From Pseudoalteromonas piratica (GTDB lineage Bacteria > Pseudomonadota > Gammaproteobacteria > Enterobacterales > Alteromonadaceae), in NCBI RefSeq assembly GCF_000788395.1, contig NZ_CP009888.1, positions 1,508,001 through 1,572,000 of the forward strand: a DNA stretch of 64,000 nucleotides, written 5' to 3'. Position numbers and translations under genes: made by a program. Each line of letters begins with the position of its first letter. Position 1 is the first letter of the stretch. Shown here in pieces: positions 1-8,892 of the stretch. A model generated the notes under the pieces. It ran no database searches. It was not told the DNA's origin and was given only the letters and a program-made list of their open reading frames with translations.

Positions 1-1
1 C

Positions 2-844
2 AACCAATTTGGCCGTACTTATCAGGTAGTAATTCAGGCAGAAACCGAGTACCGTAAAGATCCGTCGGATTTAAATAATTACTATGTACGCGCAAGTAAT
101 GGTGAGATGGTGCCATTAACAACACTTGCTAGCCTTGAACCAATTTTAGGCCCAACCAGCATAAATCACTTTAACTTGTATCGCAGTGCAAGTATTACAG
201 GGCAGCCTGCACCAGGTTATTCAAGCGGTGAGGCTATTCAGGTGATGCAAGAGCTGTCAGCACAGTTACCGACAGGTTATATTTATGATTGGGCTGGACA
301 AACGAGACAAGAAATTCAGGCAGGTAATTTAGCACCACTGTTATTTGGTTTAGCGATTATCTTCGTTTACTTATTCCTAGTCGCGCAATATGAAAGTTGG
401 ACAATTCCATTCTCGGTAATTGCTGCCGTACCACTTGCTATTTTTGGGGCAATGAGTGCGCTTTATGCTGTGGGAATGGCCAATAATATTTATGCGCAAG
501 TTGGCTTAATATTGTTGATTGGTCTCTCTACCAAAACCGCTATTTTGATTGTCGAATTTGCTATGGAGCAACGCGCTGCCGGCCACAGTATATTTGAATC
601 TGCACTGAATGCTGCAAGGTTGCGTTTTAGAGCGGTATTAATGACGGCATTCTCATTTGTACTAGGCGTATTGCCACTCGTATTTGCAACAGGTGCGGGT
701 GCCGGAAGCCGAGTTAGTTTAGGTTTAACTGTACTTGCAGGGATGTTAGCCGCGACAATTCTCGGTACGCTACTTATTCCAATTTTCTATGCATTAATTC
801 AAACAATGCGAGAAAAAGTGAAAGGAAAGCTCGCGAGTGAATGA
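2..844 (+). CDS. RND-family efflux pump inner-membrane subunit, C-terminal part (5' truncated by window edge)
   Basis: The reading frame is already open at base 2, so the gene starts before the window. The visible 280 residues match the C-terminal part of an AcrB/MexB-like proton-driven RND transporter: the end of the periplasmic porter region, then hydrophobic helices including the stretch KTAILIVEFAMEQ and the terminal segment LIPIFYALIQ. Such pumps export drugs, dyes or lipids from the inner membrane and periplasm through a TolC-type outer-membrane channel, working with a membrane-fusion protein that would be encoded upstream. The substrate cannot be told from this part. A terminator follows immediately, so this is the last gene of its operon. 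Confidence 0.9.
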   Translation, partial: NQFGRTYQVVIQAETEYRKDPSDLNNYYVRASNGEMVPLTTLASLEPILGPTSINHFNLYRSASITGQPAPGYSSGEAIQVMQELSAQLPTGYIYDWAGQTRQEIQAGNLAPLLFGLAIIFVYLFLVAQYESWTIPFSVIAAVPLAIFGAMSALYAVGMANNIYAQVGLILLIGLSTKTAILIVEFAMEQRAAGHSIFESALNAARLRFRAVLMTAFSFVLGVLPLVFATGAGAGSRVSLGLTVLAGMLAATILGTLLIPIFYALIQTMREKVKGKLASE

Positions 845-870
845 TTAACTCGATAATTTAACAAAAATAT

Positions 871-901
871 AAGGCAAAGAAGCACTTCTTTGCCTTTTTT
901 G
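871..901 (+). terminator. Rho-independent terminator after the RND pump gene
   Basis: A 10-bp stem (AGGCAAAGAA paired with TTCTTTGCCT) with a GCAC loop is followed by a run of T. It lies 27 bases after the stop codon. Confidence 0.85.
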
Positions 902-939
902 TTTTGATATAATCAATAAAAAAATTCCTGAGCAAATTT

Positions 940-1254
940 ATGACACAAGCAGATCATTTGTGGACCATTGAAGAAGCCACCAACCATGCGTACGAGGTGT
1001 TTTTAGAACTGGCACCTGACAACCTATCTGAACAAGACATTATTGAATTTAACAAGTATCGAGAAGATCTTGGTTTTATTGAAGAAAGTGAGCCTGATGA
1101 ATCGTGGCAAGAGTTTACTGAATTTGAAATTGAGCCAGAGCTTTATATTCAAGTATTAGTTGGTTTGGAATTTGAAAACCAAGATATATTATTTGCCAGA
1201 ATATTGATTAGTCGTGACAAAGCAGCCCCATTTGTACACGTTCTTTGGAAATAA
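940..1254 (+). CDS. yciU: DUF440 / HI1450-YciU family putative dsDNA mimic protein
   Basis: This 104-residue, strongly acidic protein matches the YciU/HI1450 family in length and in its conserved pattern: the early AYEVFLELAPDNL block, the central WQEFTEFEIEPE and the final FARILISRDK with a C-terminal LW. Family members have an acidic surface resembling the charge pattern of DNA and are thought to bind DNA-binding proteins such as HU; the cellular role is not settled. The gene stands alone, downstream of a terminator and 122 bases ahead of an outer-membrane protein gene. Family assignment is firm; function is known only from homologues. Confidence 0.88.
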   Translation: MTQADHLWTIEEATNHAYEVFLELAPDNLSEQDIIEFNKYREDLGFIEESEPDESWQEFTEFEIEPELYIQVLVGLEFENQDILFARILISRDKAAPFVHVLWK

Positions 1255-1375
1255 GAAGAGTTACTCGGTAAGAAATAAATTTGGTAAGTAAAATTACATT
1301 TTCTACGCGGACTTTTTTATCTTATTTAGTTAACGTAACAATTTTAGAAGTGGATAAAGGTTTTAAGAGTTATTC

Positions 1376-2167
1376 ATGCGCTCGGCAGTTGTATTAATTT
1401 GTTTATTCTTTTGCGGTAAGCTTTTTGCTGGTGATCCTGATCCGTTCGAGGATTTTGCCATTTATGGTGAAACACCTGTTGATGATAGATATGAAGAAAA
1501 TAAGGGACGGCTATTTTTTGGCGATGTTGAGCTAGGTTTTATTGTCACTACGGGTAATACCAATACCTCGAGTGCTAAACTTAAATCTAATTTGATGCAA
1601 GATGTCAGTAATTGGCGAAATCAGCTGAAATTTGACTCGCTAGTAAAAAAAGAAAATGAGAACGAAAGCAGTTTATCGGCTGCGCGTTATTTTACCTCTT
1701 TACAAAGTAACTATTTACTTAACGAAAGTAACTCGTCTTTATTTTTATACGGCGATTATGAATATGATAAATTTAGCGGTATTGAAAAGCAGGCGAGTTT
1801 TGCAACTGGTTATGGTTGGCGTTTTTTAGAAGGTAAGAAAAATACCATTGATTTAGATATTGGACCGGGTTTGAATTACCAAGAAACAGAGTCGAAGCAG
1901 TCAAACCTTGGTTACTTAGTGAGGTTAGCGCTGCAATGGGAGCGTATTGTCAGTAAGCGTACTCGTTTTAACCAAGATATCAGTGCCGAACATTCCTTAA
2001 GTGGTTTAAATTCAAGAATTAAATCTGAAACCTCATTGGTCAGCCAAATTAGCGGTGCTTTGAGTCTCAAGTTTTCATACCTTTATCGTTACAATACAAT
2101 GCCTGAGGTGGGTAAGCGGCATTACGATGCTGAAACAAGCGCTACCTTTGTATTTAGTTTTAACTAA
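1376..2167 (+). CDS. DUF481 family outer-membrane beta-barrel protein (YdiY-like)
   Basis: The 263-residue protein begins with a signal peptide (hydrophobic core VVLICLFFCGKLFA) and continues with alternating beta-strand segments ending in an aromatic residue pattern, FVFSFN, typical of an outer-membrane barrel terminus. The GDVELGFIVTTGNTNT block is characteristic of DUF481 proteins such as E. coli YdiY, where G-N-T repeats precede the first strand. No enzymatic function is known for the family. The next gene starts 15 bases later and may be cotranscribed. Confidence 0.85.
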   Translation: MRSAVVLICLFFCGKLFAGDPDPFEDFAIYGETPVDDRYEENKGRLFFGDVELGFIVTTGNTNTSSAKLKSNLMQDVSNWRNQLKFDSLVKKENENESSLSAARYFTSLQSNYLLNESNSSLFLYGDYEYDKFSGIEKQASFATGYGWRFLEGKKNTIDLDIGPGLNYQETESKQSNLGYLVRLALQWERIVSKRTRFNQDISAEHSLSGLNSRIKSETSLVSQISGALSLKFSYLYRYNTMPEVGKRHYDAETSATFVFSFN

Positions 2168-2182
2168 TTTGGAACAATTTTA

Positions 2183-2617
2183 ATGTATTCACATAAGCAA
2201 ATAGCTTGGGCTATTTTATTTTTGATGACGTGGATTTTCTCATTCACATTGCTCGCAGTGTATTTGCTTGGGCCAATTACGGGTTTACTTTTATTTGCTG
2301 GATTTGTGCTTTTAGTCGCGTTTTTGTTTCATGGCATGACGGTGATTGTGAAAGACAATACCATTAAGTGGGGGTTTGCGTTTGGTTGGTTTGGTCAAAC
2401 ACTGTCATTGTCAGAGATTGTTTCGTATCAGGCGGTGACAAACTCGTGGCGTCATGGCATTGGTTTACGTATAAGTCATGATGGTTTTGTGTATTCAGCG
2501 CACGGTTTTAAAGCGGTAGAGTTAGTATTACAAGATGACACGAAAATACGTCTTGGCACGAACGATCAAGAAGGATTAATTGCTGCCTTGGATAAACAAA
2601 AAAATAGCGCTCAATAG
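2183..2617 (+). CDS. small inner-membrane protein with a C-terminal PH-like domain, function unknown
   Basis: I do not recognise a characterised family. The 144-residue product has two closely spaced hydrophobic helices (residues about 8-28 and 32-52) followed by a soluble, beta-rich region with VIVKDNTIKWGFAFGW and LRISHDGFVYSAHGF, reminiscent of bacterial PH-like domains that follow paired membrane helices. It lies 15 bases after the DUF481 gene and ends within a terminator hairpin shared with the convergent slyD. Confidence 0.6.
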   Translation: MYSHKQIAWAILFLMTWIFSFTLLAVYLLGPITGLLLFAGFVLLVAFLFHGMTVIVKDNTIKWGFAFGWFGQTLSLSEIVSYQAVTNSWRHGIGLRISHDGFVYSAHGFKAVELVLQDDTKIRLGTNDQEGLIAALDKQKNSAQ

Positions 2618-2630
2618 CGCTATTTTTGTT
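2602..2630. terminator. bidirectional terminator between convergent genes
   Basis: A 10-bp perfect stem (AAATAGCGCT / AGCGCTATTT, loop CAAT) has T on its right and A on its left, so it can stop transcription from both the membrane-protein gene and slyD. It overlaps the stop codon of the former. Confidence 0.85.
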
Positions 2631-2642
2631 TGGTTGCTTATA

Positions 2643-3155
2643 TTAACAACAACCACCGTTTTCGTCGTGTTTGTGCTCTGAGCCACAACCGCCTGCACCG
2701 TGGACGTGGCCATGGGCTAGTTCGTCTTCAGTTGCATCTCGAACATCCAGTATTTCAACATCAAATGTTAAATCAATACCTGACAGAGGGTGGTTGCCAT
2801 CGACAACGACATCTTCGTCTTGAATATCGATAATAACCACTGTTTGCTCACCATCATCAGTCGTTGCACGAAATTGCATGCCGACCTCAATTTCCATGCC
2901 TTCAAACATTGATTTCGGCACTGCTTGCATTAGGCCATCATGACGTTCGCCATAACCATCTTTCGCCGCAACGTCTACGGTAAATGTATCACCTGCTTGC
3001 TTGTCAATGAGTGCATTTTCAAGGCCTGGGATCAAAAAACCAGAACCGATAATGAACTCAAGCGGTTCATTGTCGAATGAGCTATCGATTGCATTTTTGT
3101 CTTTATCCATTACTGAATAATGCAGTTTTACCACTTTTTGCTGTGCAATTTTCAT
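2643..3155 (-). CDS. slyD: FKBP-type peptidyl-prolyl cis-trans isomerase SlyD
   Basis: SlyD catalyses prolyl isomerisation, is a folding chaperone and stores Ni for metalloenzyme maturation. The product has an N-terminal FKBP core split by the inserted-flap chaperone domain (VPKSMFEGMEIEVGMQFRA) and a His/Cys-rich C-terminal tail (HGHVHGAGGCGSEHKH, then CC), the family's metal-binding signature, shorter than in E. coli SlyD. I place the start at the Met encoded at 3155, which gives the usual MKIAQQKVV beginning and has an AGG-containing ribosome-binding site. A longer version from 3173 would overlap ygfZ. Confidence 0.93.
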   Translation of the reverse strand: MKIAQQKVVKLHYSVMDKDKNAIDSSFDNEPLEFIIGSGFLIPGLENALIDKQAGDTFTVDVAAKDGYGERHDGLMQAVPKSMFEGMEIEVGMQFRATTDDGEQTVVIIDIQDEDVVVDGNHPLSGIDLTFDVEILDVRDATEDELAHGHVHGAGGCGSEHKHDENGGCC

Positions 3156-3162
3156 ATCTAAC

Positions 3163-4074
3163 CTAATCTTCAAGTGTGTATGGAAGAGGTGTCACACAAA
3201 GGTGAGACTCTTCATTATCTTTGATGCGAAACTGAGCTTGCTCAGATGTATCGTTTGGCAATACAGCTTGCACATACGTGCCTTCTGCTGTTACTGCAAT
3301 ATTGGTAATTTTACCTGCGCGGCGCCAGTTTTCACCGAGTTGTATTTCTAGCTCGCTGGCATTTTCAATAGTTTGCTCTTTTGCAAATAAACTGTACATG
3401 GCACGTTTGTTTTTACCGAGATATTTCATGCGTGCCACCGTTTCTTGTCCGGTGTAACAGCCTTTGTTAAAGCTAATGCCACCAATCGCTTGTAGATTTA
3501 CCATTTGCGGCACAAATTCATCTAATGTGTCTGAACTTAAACGTGGTAAACCCGCTTTGATTGTAGCAGCAAGCCAATCATTCTCGTGATCTTCAATGGT
3601 TAGTTTACTTTCAAGAGTGGCAAGTTTGTCAGTTTCAACAACCAGCTCTACTAGTCCATTTGCTAAATGTAGTGCATAGCCTAATTCGAATTTAACTAAG
3701 TTAGCTTCAGCAAAAGAGATTGATAATAGTGATTCAATATCGTGTGTGTTTTCAGCAATCAGGCCGATAGTATTTAATGATTCACTCAATTCAAATTCAG
3801 CTTTTGAAAATACACCGTATTTTTTAAGCTCAGCAAAACTTTGATTTGCTTCACTTTCACTTGCAAGTAGTAAAAAGCTTTCCGGTGTGGCGATAAGCTT
3901 ATGTACTGACCATAATTTACCTTTCGCATTACAATGACCAGACCATAAAAATGTACTGTCATTAAGCGAATTTAAGTCTTGCGTTACTTGTCCATGGAGG
4001 TAAGACTTTCTATCTTGACCGCTAATTTCAATCACTTTTTCAGCTATACGATTTGCTAATACCATAATTGCCAT
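3163..4074 (-). CDS. ygfZ: tRNA-modifying/Fe-S maintenance protein YgfZ
   Basis: YgfZ is a folate-binding GcvT-like protein needed for full activity of some Fe-S enzymes such as MiaB. The signature K-G-C-Y-T-G-Q-E is present (NKGCYTGQETVARMKYLG), including the essential cysteine. At 303 residues it is slightly shorter than the E. coli protein. It is divergent from sdhE-ygfX, an arrangement kept in many gammaproteobacteria and linking Fe-S and flavin maturation. A second Met at 4065 is an equally possible start, because neither has a clear ribosome-binding site. Confidence 0.93.
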   Translation of the reverse strand: MAIMVLANRIAEKVIEISGQDRKSYLHGQVTQDLNSLNDSTFLWSGHCNAKGKLWSVHKLIATPESFLLLASESEANQSFAELKKYGVFSKAEFELSESLNTIGLIAENTHDIESLLSISFAEANLVKFELGYALHLANGLVELVVETDKLATLESKLTIEDHENDWLAATIKAGLPRLSSDTLDEFVPQMVNLQAIGGISFNKGCYTGQETVARMKYLGKNKRAMYSLFAKEQTIENASELEIQLGENWRRAGKITNIAVTAEGTYVQAVLPNDTSEQAQFRIKDNEESHLCVTPLPYTLED

Positions 4075-4172
4075 ATCATTATAAATTAATGCATTGATTT
4101 TAACTTAGATTCCTGATGATTGCATGCTTAGCTTTTGCTACTATTAGCAAGCGCTAATTAACGAGGTATGAA

Positions 4173-4424
4173 ATGAGCAATTTAGATAGTAAGGCTAAAT
4201 TACGTTGGGCATGTCGCCGTGGTATGTTGGAACTGGATGTTTTACTGAGACCATTTGTTGATGAAGCCTTTGATGCGTTAAGTGATAAGGATAAAGCGAT
4301 TTTTCAGCGTTTACTGACAGCCGACGATCCGGATCTGTTTGCATGGTTCATGGGTCACGAAGAGTGCAAAGACGCTGAGTTAAATTACATGGTTAATGTC
4401 ATTCTTAATCGTGTCAGAGTTTAG
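4173..4424 (+). CDS. sdhE: succinate dehydrogenase FAD assembly factor SdhE
   Basis: SdhE promotes covalent attachment of FAD to SdhA and FrdA. The 83-residue protein carries the diagnostic R-G-M-L-E-L-D motif at about residues 16-22 and the downstream acidic helix (LLTADDPDLFAWFMG) typical of the SdhE/SDH5 family. A GAGG ribosome-binding site precedes the ATG. The gene overlaps the next ORF, so the two are translationally coupled. It shares a 98-base divergent promoter region with ygfZ. Confidence 0.95.
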   Translation: MSNLDSKAKLRWACRRGMLELDVLLRPFVDEAFDALSDKDKAIFQRLLTADDPDLFAWFMGHEECKDAELNYMVNVILNRVRV

Positions 4425-4815
4425 AATATACGTTAATCAATCCAAATTAATGCCGAGTATTTACATCGGCATTAACCTTCCAATTTTCGCCATTGCACTA
4501 TTACCCGCAAACAACCTGATTTCGATTTGTTGTGTTACAGCCTTTCTGCTCTGTATCAGTTGCTATTGTTATTATCAGCTAAATAAAATGCTGGTTAGTG
4601 AACGTTATTTGTTAGTGGATGAGAAGCAATTTATTATAAGCTACCAAGATGGAAAGAAAATTGGTGATATCAGTCCGTTTAGTATCGTGACGCAATGGTT
4701 TGTTATTATCAAGTTTAAACGTAAACCGGCTAAAAATAGTCAGTTAATTTTATTCAATGCATTATCTCAACAGGATAAAAAACGGCTCCTAAGAGCCGTA
4801 TATCACCAACAGTAA
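4396..4815 (+). CDS. ygfX: YgfX-like inner-membrane protein
   Basis: The 139-residue product has two membrane helices (about residues 24-58) after a short N-terminal strand and a C-terminal soluble half, as in E. coli YgfX, which is always encoded directly after sdhE. E. coli YgfX was first described as the toxin half of a toxin-antitoxin pair acting on cell shape (CptA). Identity here rests mainly on position and topology, since sequence similarity is low. The ORF overlaps sdhE by 29 bases from the ATG at 4396; a GTG at 4411 would give an overlap of only 14 bases and fits the usual YgfX N-terminus better. Confidence 0.7.
   Translation: MSFLIVSEFRIYVNQSKLMPSIYIGINLPIFAIALLPANNLISICCVTAFLLCISCYCYYQLNKMLVSERYLLVDEKQFIISYQDGKKIGDISPFSIVTQWFVIIKFKRKPAKNSQLILFNALSQQDKKRLLRAVYHQQ
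4776..4800 (-). terminator. terminator for nadB inside the 3' end of ygfX
   Basis: Read on the minus strand, a 7-bp GC-rich stem (ACGGCTC / GAGCCGT, loop TTAG) is followed by TTTTTTATCC. It lies 20 bases past the nadB stop codon, within the last codons of the opposing ygfX. Confidence 0.8.
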
Positions 4816-4819
4816 AACG

Positions 4820-6421
4820 TTAGTTTTTGAAAAGCACTGTAGGTTCCGGATTTGCTTTTGGCTCAGGATAGTCGAGCGTGTAATGAAGCCCGCGGCTTTC
4901 TTTTCGCTCTAGTGCACTGCGGATAATTAATTCAGAAACCTGAACTAAATTGCGTAGTTCGAGTAAGTTATTACTAACGCGGAAATTAGTGTAATACTCA
5001 TCAATTTCTTGTTGTAATAATTCAACTCGACGCAATGCACGCTCTAAACGTTTGGTGGTGCGAACAATACCCACATAGTCCCACATAAATAAGCGTAACT
5101 CGTGCCAGTTATGGGTAATGACAATTTCCTCGTCAGAATTTGTCACGCGGCTTTCATCCCAGTTCGGGATAGTAACAGGGCTATTGGGTTGTTCTAGTTG
5201 TGAAATAATATCTTTTGCCGCTGCTTGGGCAAATACAATGCATTCCAGTAAGGAGTTACTGGCCATGCGATTAGCGCCATGCAAGCCTGTATAAGCAACT
5301 TCACCGATGGCATATAAGTTATCTAAATCAGTCTTACCATTAAAATTGGTCATTACACCACCACAGGTATAATGTGCTGCTGGCACAACTGGAATCGCTT
5401 CTTTAGTAATGTCGAGACCAACACTTAGGCACTTTGCATAGATAGTCGGGAAGTGATCGATAATAAAGTTTTTATCTTTATGACTAATATCCAGATAAAC
5501 ACAATTCGCGCCAAGGCGTTTCATTTCATAGTCGATTGCACGGGCTACGACGTCTCGCGGCGCTAGTTCGGCGCGCTCATCAAAATCTGGCATAAAACGT
5601 GTGCCGTCAGGGCGTCTTAAATATGCGCCTTCTCCGCGCATAGCTTCGGTGATCAGAAAGTTCTGTAGTTCAGGGTGATACAAACTGGTTGGGTGGAACT
5701 GATTAAACTCCATGTTGGCTACGCGACAACCTGCACGCCATGCCATTGCAATGCCATCGCCACTGGAAACATCTGGATTTGAAGTGTAAAGATAAACCTT
5801 ACTTGCACCACCCGTTGCAAGAGCCACAAAACGAGCATTAATGATTTCAACTTGTTCCGATAAGCGGTTCCAAACATATAAGCCATGGCAGCGTTTACCC
5901 GAGTGACCTAGTTTTTCATCGGTAATTAAATCGATAGCGTTATATCTTTCAAGCAATTGAATATTTTTGTGCTCTTTAACACGATCGATAAGTGTGGTTT
6001 GAACTGCTTTCCCTGTTGCATCGGCGGCATGTAAAATGCGGCGGTGGCTGTGGCCACCTTCACGCGTTAAGTGGTAACGTTCTTTACCAAGTGCATTTTT
6101 ATCCATATCAAATGGCACGCCTTGCTCAATAAGCCATTTCATACAGGTTTTTGCATTGCTTGCTGTATAGTGAACTGCATCTCGGTCACATAATCCGCCG
6201 CCAGCGGCGAGGGTGTCTTCAACATGAGATTCAACACTGTCTTCTTTATCAAACACTGCTGCAATGCCACCTTGGGCATACATGGTTGAACCTTCGGTTA
6301 ATGGACCTTTACTTAATACAGTTACGTTGCAGTAATTTGCTAACGTGAGGGCCAAAGTTAAGCCTGCTGCACCACTGCCTACGATAACAACATCGGTTGT
6401 TAATTGTGGTGTATTTGTCAT
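4820..6421 (-). CDS. nadB: L-aspartate oxidase NadB
   Basis: NadB oxidises L-aspartate to iminoaspartate using FAD, the first step of de novo NAD synthesis; quinolinate synthase NadA takes the product. The 533-residue protein has the N-terminal dinucleotide-binding loop [15 protein letters not shown], the family block [11 protein letters not shown], the active-site region [15 protein letters not shown] and the late motif [15 protein letters not shown]. Length matches E. coli NadB. It is divergent from rpoE, the same neighbourhood as in E. coli. Confidence 0.97.
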   Translation of the reverse strand: MTNTPQLTTDVVIVGSGAAGLTLALTLANYCNVTVLSKGPLTEGSTMYAQGGIAAVFDKEDSVESHVEDTLAAGGGLCDRDAVHYTASNAKTCMKWLIEQGVPFDMDKNALGKERYHLTREGGHSHRRILHAADATGKAVQTTLIDRVKEHKNIQLLERYNAIDLITDEKLGHSGKRCHGLYVWNRLSEQVEIINARFVALATGGASKVYLYTSNPDVSSGDGIAMAWRAGCRVANMEFNQFHPTSLYHPELQNFLITEAMRGEGAYLRRPDGTRFMPDFDERAELAPRDVVARAIDYEMKRLGANCVYLDISHKDKNFIIDHFPTIYAKCLSVGLDITKEAIPVVPAAHYTCGGVMTNFNGKTDLDNLYAIGEVAYTGLHGANRMASNSLLECIVFAQAAAKDIISQLEQPNSPVTIPNWDESRVTNSDEEIVITHNWHELRLFMWDYVGIVRTTKRLERALRRVELLQQEIDEYYTNFRVSNNLLELRNLVQVSELIIRSALERKESRGLHYTLDYPEPKANPEPTVLFKN

Positions 6422-6622
6422 ACAAGTATCACTTTACAATGCTATTGAGTTATAAGCGCTATATTAACACCAATTAGCACAATGATAAAAAGACAAAAAT
6501 TGCACTTAATAGTAAGGAAATGAGGAAATAACTTCGATTTATAGCGATAAGCTTATTTTGTGCTAATTTTGCATTAGAAAAGGTGTTAAAGTCAGTTAAT
6601 TAAGTTTTTTATAAAATGAATC

Positions 6623-6649
6623 GAACTTTTTCATAACCCTAGAGTCCTA
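6623..6649 (+). promoter_or_regulatory. predicted sigma-E promoter for rpoE
   Basis: GAACTT at 6623-6628 is followed, after 15 bases, by GTCCTA at 6644-6649. This fits the extracytoplasmic sigma-E pattern (GAACTT, 15-17 bases, TCtaA). It lies about 60 bases before the rpoE start codon and suggests autoregulation, as known for rpoE in enteric bacteria. The rest of the 289-base nadB-rpoE spacer shows no gene. Confidence 0.65.
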
Positions 6650-6710
6650 TATTGTGAATTTATTCTCGGGAACAAGAGAAAGACTATAAACAAGAGGAGT
6701 ACCGGCTCGA

Positions 6711-7292
6711 ATGAGCGAGCAGGATTTGGATTTAGCGCTAGTAAGAAAAGTTCAGCAAGGTGATAAAAACGCATTTAATGTGCTTGTTAAAAAATATCAG
6801 AATAAAGTTGCGAACTTAATTGGACGTTATGTCTCTAACCATGGAGATGTTGCGGATATAGCACAAGAAGCGTTTATAAAAGCATATCGCGCATTACCTG
6901 GTTTTCGAGGTGAGAGTGCGTTTTACACATGGCTTTATCGTATTGCGGTTAACTGTGCTAAAAACCACTTAGTGTCAATGGGACGCCGTCCACCTGCGAA
7001 TGACGTAGATGCGGATGATGCAGAGTTTTACGATGGTGCAGATGCATTGAGAAGTAATTCTACACCCGAAAACTTGTTACTAAGTGATGAAATTAAACAG
7101 GTAATTTTTAAGACTATTGATGGTTTACCAGATGATCTTAAAACAGCAATTACATTACGCGAATTAGAGGGGTTAAGTTACGAAGATATTGCCATGATTA
7201 TGGACTGTCCTGTAGGGACTGTCAGATCTCGGATTTTCCGAGCTCGCGAGGCAATCGACAATCGACTTGACCCAATATTAAATAATGCATAG
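6711..7292 (+). CDS. rpoE: RNA polymerase sigma-E factor (extracytoplasmic stress)
   Basis: RpoE directs the envelope stress response to misfolded outer-membrane proteins and altered LPS. The 193-residue protein contains sigma region 2 (DIAQEAFIKAYRALPGFRG followed by FYTWLYRIAVNCAKN) and region 4 with its helix-turn-helix (LEGLSYEDIAMIMDCPVGTV). It is followed by its regulators rseA, rseB and rseC in the standard order. A GAGGAG ribosome-binding site lies 11 bases before the ATG. A sigma-E-like promoter upstream implies positive autoregulation. Confidence 0.98.
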   Translation: MSEQDLDLALVRKVQQGDKNAFNVLVKKYQNKVANLIGRYVSNHGDVADIAQEAFIKAYRALPGFRGESAFYTWLYRIAVNCAKNHLVSMGRRPPANDVDADDAEFYDGADALRSNSTPENLLLSDEIKQVIFKTIDGLPDDLKTAITLRELEGLSYEDIAMIMDCPVGTVRSRIFRAREAIDNRLDPILNNA

Positions 7293-7301
7293 GTCGCTTA
7301 T

Positions 7302-7892
7302 ATGACTAATTTGAATGAGAAACGAAAAGAACAAATATCGGCTTTGTTTGACGATGAACAGAGTCTTGAAAGCCGGCATTTGGGTGATGAATTAGAACAC
7401 GCAGCATCGCGTTATTCACTGATTGGTGATGTTATGCGTGGTGAGGGTCAATCGCTAATTCAAATCGATATCGCAGATCAGGTCGCGTTAGCATTAGAAC
7501 AAGAAGAAACATATAACCAAGAACCGTTCGCTGAAGATGCCAATGTTACAACGCAACAAAACACAGTAGCCATCTCGAATTGGAAAAAACCGTTTGCACA
7601 ACTTGCTATCGCAGCAAGTGTTGCAGCAGTTGCGGTAATTGGTGTGCAAACCGTACCACAAAGTACCGATTCCATTAATGCAGAGCCACAAATTCAAAAT
7701 TTAGAAACGATTCCTTTCGGTGGTACAGCAACGCCTGTTAGCTATTCTACTGAACCTGCGCTTGAAACCGCACAAAAAGGTTTAAAGGAACTAGAAGAAA
7801 AACGCTTAGGTGCGCTTTTAATTGAGCACCAAAGGCAGTCGCGTATTGCCCAAGCAGAAAAAGTGAAAGAAGACGATTCGGAGAACAACTAA
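7302..7892 (+). CDS. rseA: anti-sigma-E factor RseA
   Basis: RseA is a single-pass inner-membrane protein whose cytoplasmic N-terminus holds RpoE inactive until DegS and RseP cleave it. The N-terminal RseA domain (KEQISALFDDE, then RYSLIGDVMRGE) is clear and a membrane helix lies at about residues 96-115 (FAQLAIAASVAAVAVIGV). The periplasmic tail is short and charged. At 196 residues it is a little shorter than the E. coli protein. It starts 9 bases after rpoE. Confidence 0.93.
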   Translation: MTNLNEKRKEQISALFDDEQSLESRHLGDELEHAASRYSLIGDVMRGEGQSLIQIDIADQVALALEQEETYNQEPFAEDANVTTQQNTVAISNWKKPFAQLAIAASVAAVAVIGVQTVPQSTDSINAEPQIQNLETIPFGGTATPVSYSTEPALETAQKGLKELEEKRLGALLIEHQRQSRIAQAEKVKEDDSENN

Positions 7893-7895
7893 TCA

Positions 7896-8840
7896 ATGCG
7901 ACTATTCGTTGTCTTAGCTTGGCTTGTAGTTGCGTTGCCAAGCTTTGCTTCTGAACCTAATGAAGCCAAGCAGCTATTATTAGATATGGCCGAAACGGTC
8001 AAAAAAAGTAACTTTACCGCCTCATTTGTTGTTGTTAAGGGGCGCAATAATATCGAGCCTTATGCATGGCGCCATGCAAATTACAATGGCACTGAATTAG
8101 AGCACTTAAGTTTGCTTGATGGAGCAGGTGTTGAAATGCTCCGTGTGGGTAATGTGGTTACCTATTTCGAGCCTCAAAATACGCCTTACTCTTTATACAG
8201 CTCATCGCTGGCAGGGCCAATCCCGAGTGTTATCTTTAATGACATTTCAGATTTAGAACCACATTATCATTTTGCTTTGGGTGGGAAGTCACGTATTTCT
8301 GGCCGAGTTGCGCAATTAGTAAGAATTGAGTCAAAAGACCAAAGTAAGTTTAACTACTGGCTTTGGTTAGATGGTCAGTCAAAATTGCCGTTAAAAACTG
8401 CGTATGTGTCAGCAACAGGCGAAATTGTTGAACAATTACAAATGACCAACGTGAGTTTCAGTGAGCAGCCGAGTGTTGAACTTATCGAAATGAGTCAGCA
8501 AAATTTACCAGCGCCAGTGGCAGCAGCATCAGATGATAACAGCATTGAAACATGGCAGATTGAGGCGATGCCAGCAGGTTTCGCGCTGATCAAATCTGAA
8601 CGCCAAACGTTAAACTTAAATGGCGAATTGGCAGATTATTATCTTTATAGTGACGGTTTGATCGAAGTATCCGTTTTTATACAAAGACCTCTTGCCAGTA
8701 ATGGCCGTAGCAAAGCGCTTTCTGCTGGAGCTACTACAGTATTTATTCATCAAGCCGCAGGTTATGAGGTGTCTGTGATTGGTCAACTACCACCAATGAC
8801 TGCTAAACTAGTGGCAGAATCGGTAAAGCGAGCCCATTAA
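7896..8840 (+). CDS. rseB: sigma-E regulatory protein RseB/MucB
   Basis: RseB is a periplasmic protein that binds RseA and shields it from DegS; LPS and lipid signals release it. There is a signal peptide (MRLFVVLAWLVVALPSFA, cleavage before SEPNEAK), an N-terminal LolA-like domain with FTASFVVVKGRNNIEPYAWRH and a smaller C-terminal domain. The length of 314 residues is normal for the family. It starts 3 bases after the rseA stop, so the genes are coupled. Confidence 0.95.
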   Translation: MRLFVVLAWLVVALPSFASEPNEAKQLLLDMAETVKKSNFTASFVVVKGRNNIEPYAWRHANYNGTELEHLSLLDGAGVEMLRVGNVVTYFEPQNTPYSLYSSSLAGPIPSVIFNDISDLEPHYHFALGGKSRISGRVAQLVRIESKDQSKFNYWLWLDGQSKLPLKTAYVSATGEIVEQLQMTNVSFSEQPSVELIEMSQQNLPAPVAAASDDNSIETWQIEAMPAGFALIKSERQTLNLNGELADYYLYSDGLIEVSVFIQRPLASNGRSKALSAGATTVFIHQAAGYEVSVIGQLPPMTAKLVAESVKRAH

Positions 8841-8892
8841 AGCATTGCATTCAGTTCAACTGAATTAACAGATAAACAAAATATCACCTTAT

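Noticed and set aside
2630..2833. 67-residue ORF opposite the slyD tail
   Set aside because: Its His/Arg-rich sequence is the complement of the SlyD metal-binding tail.
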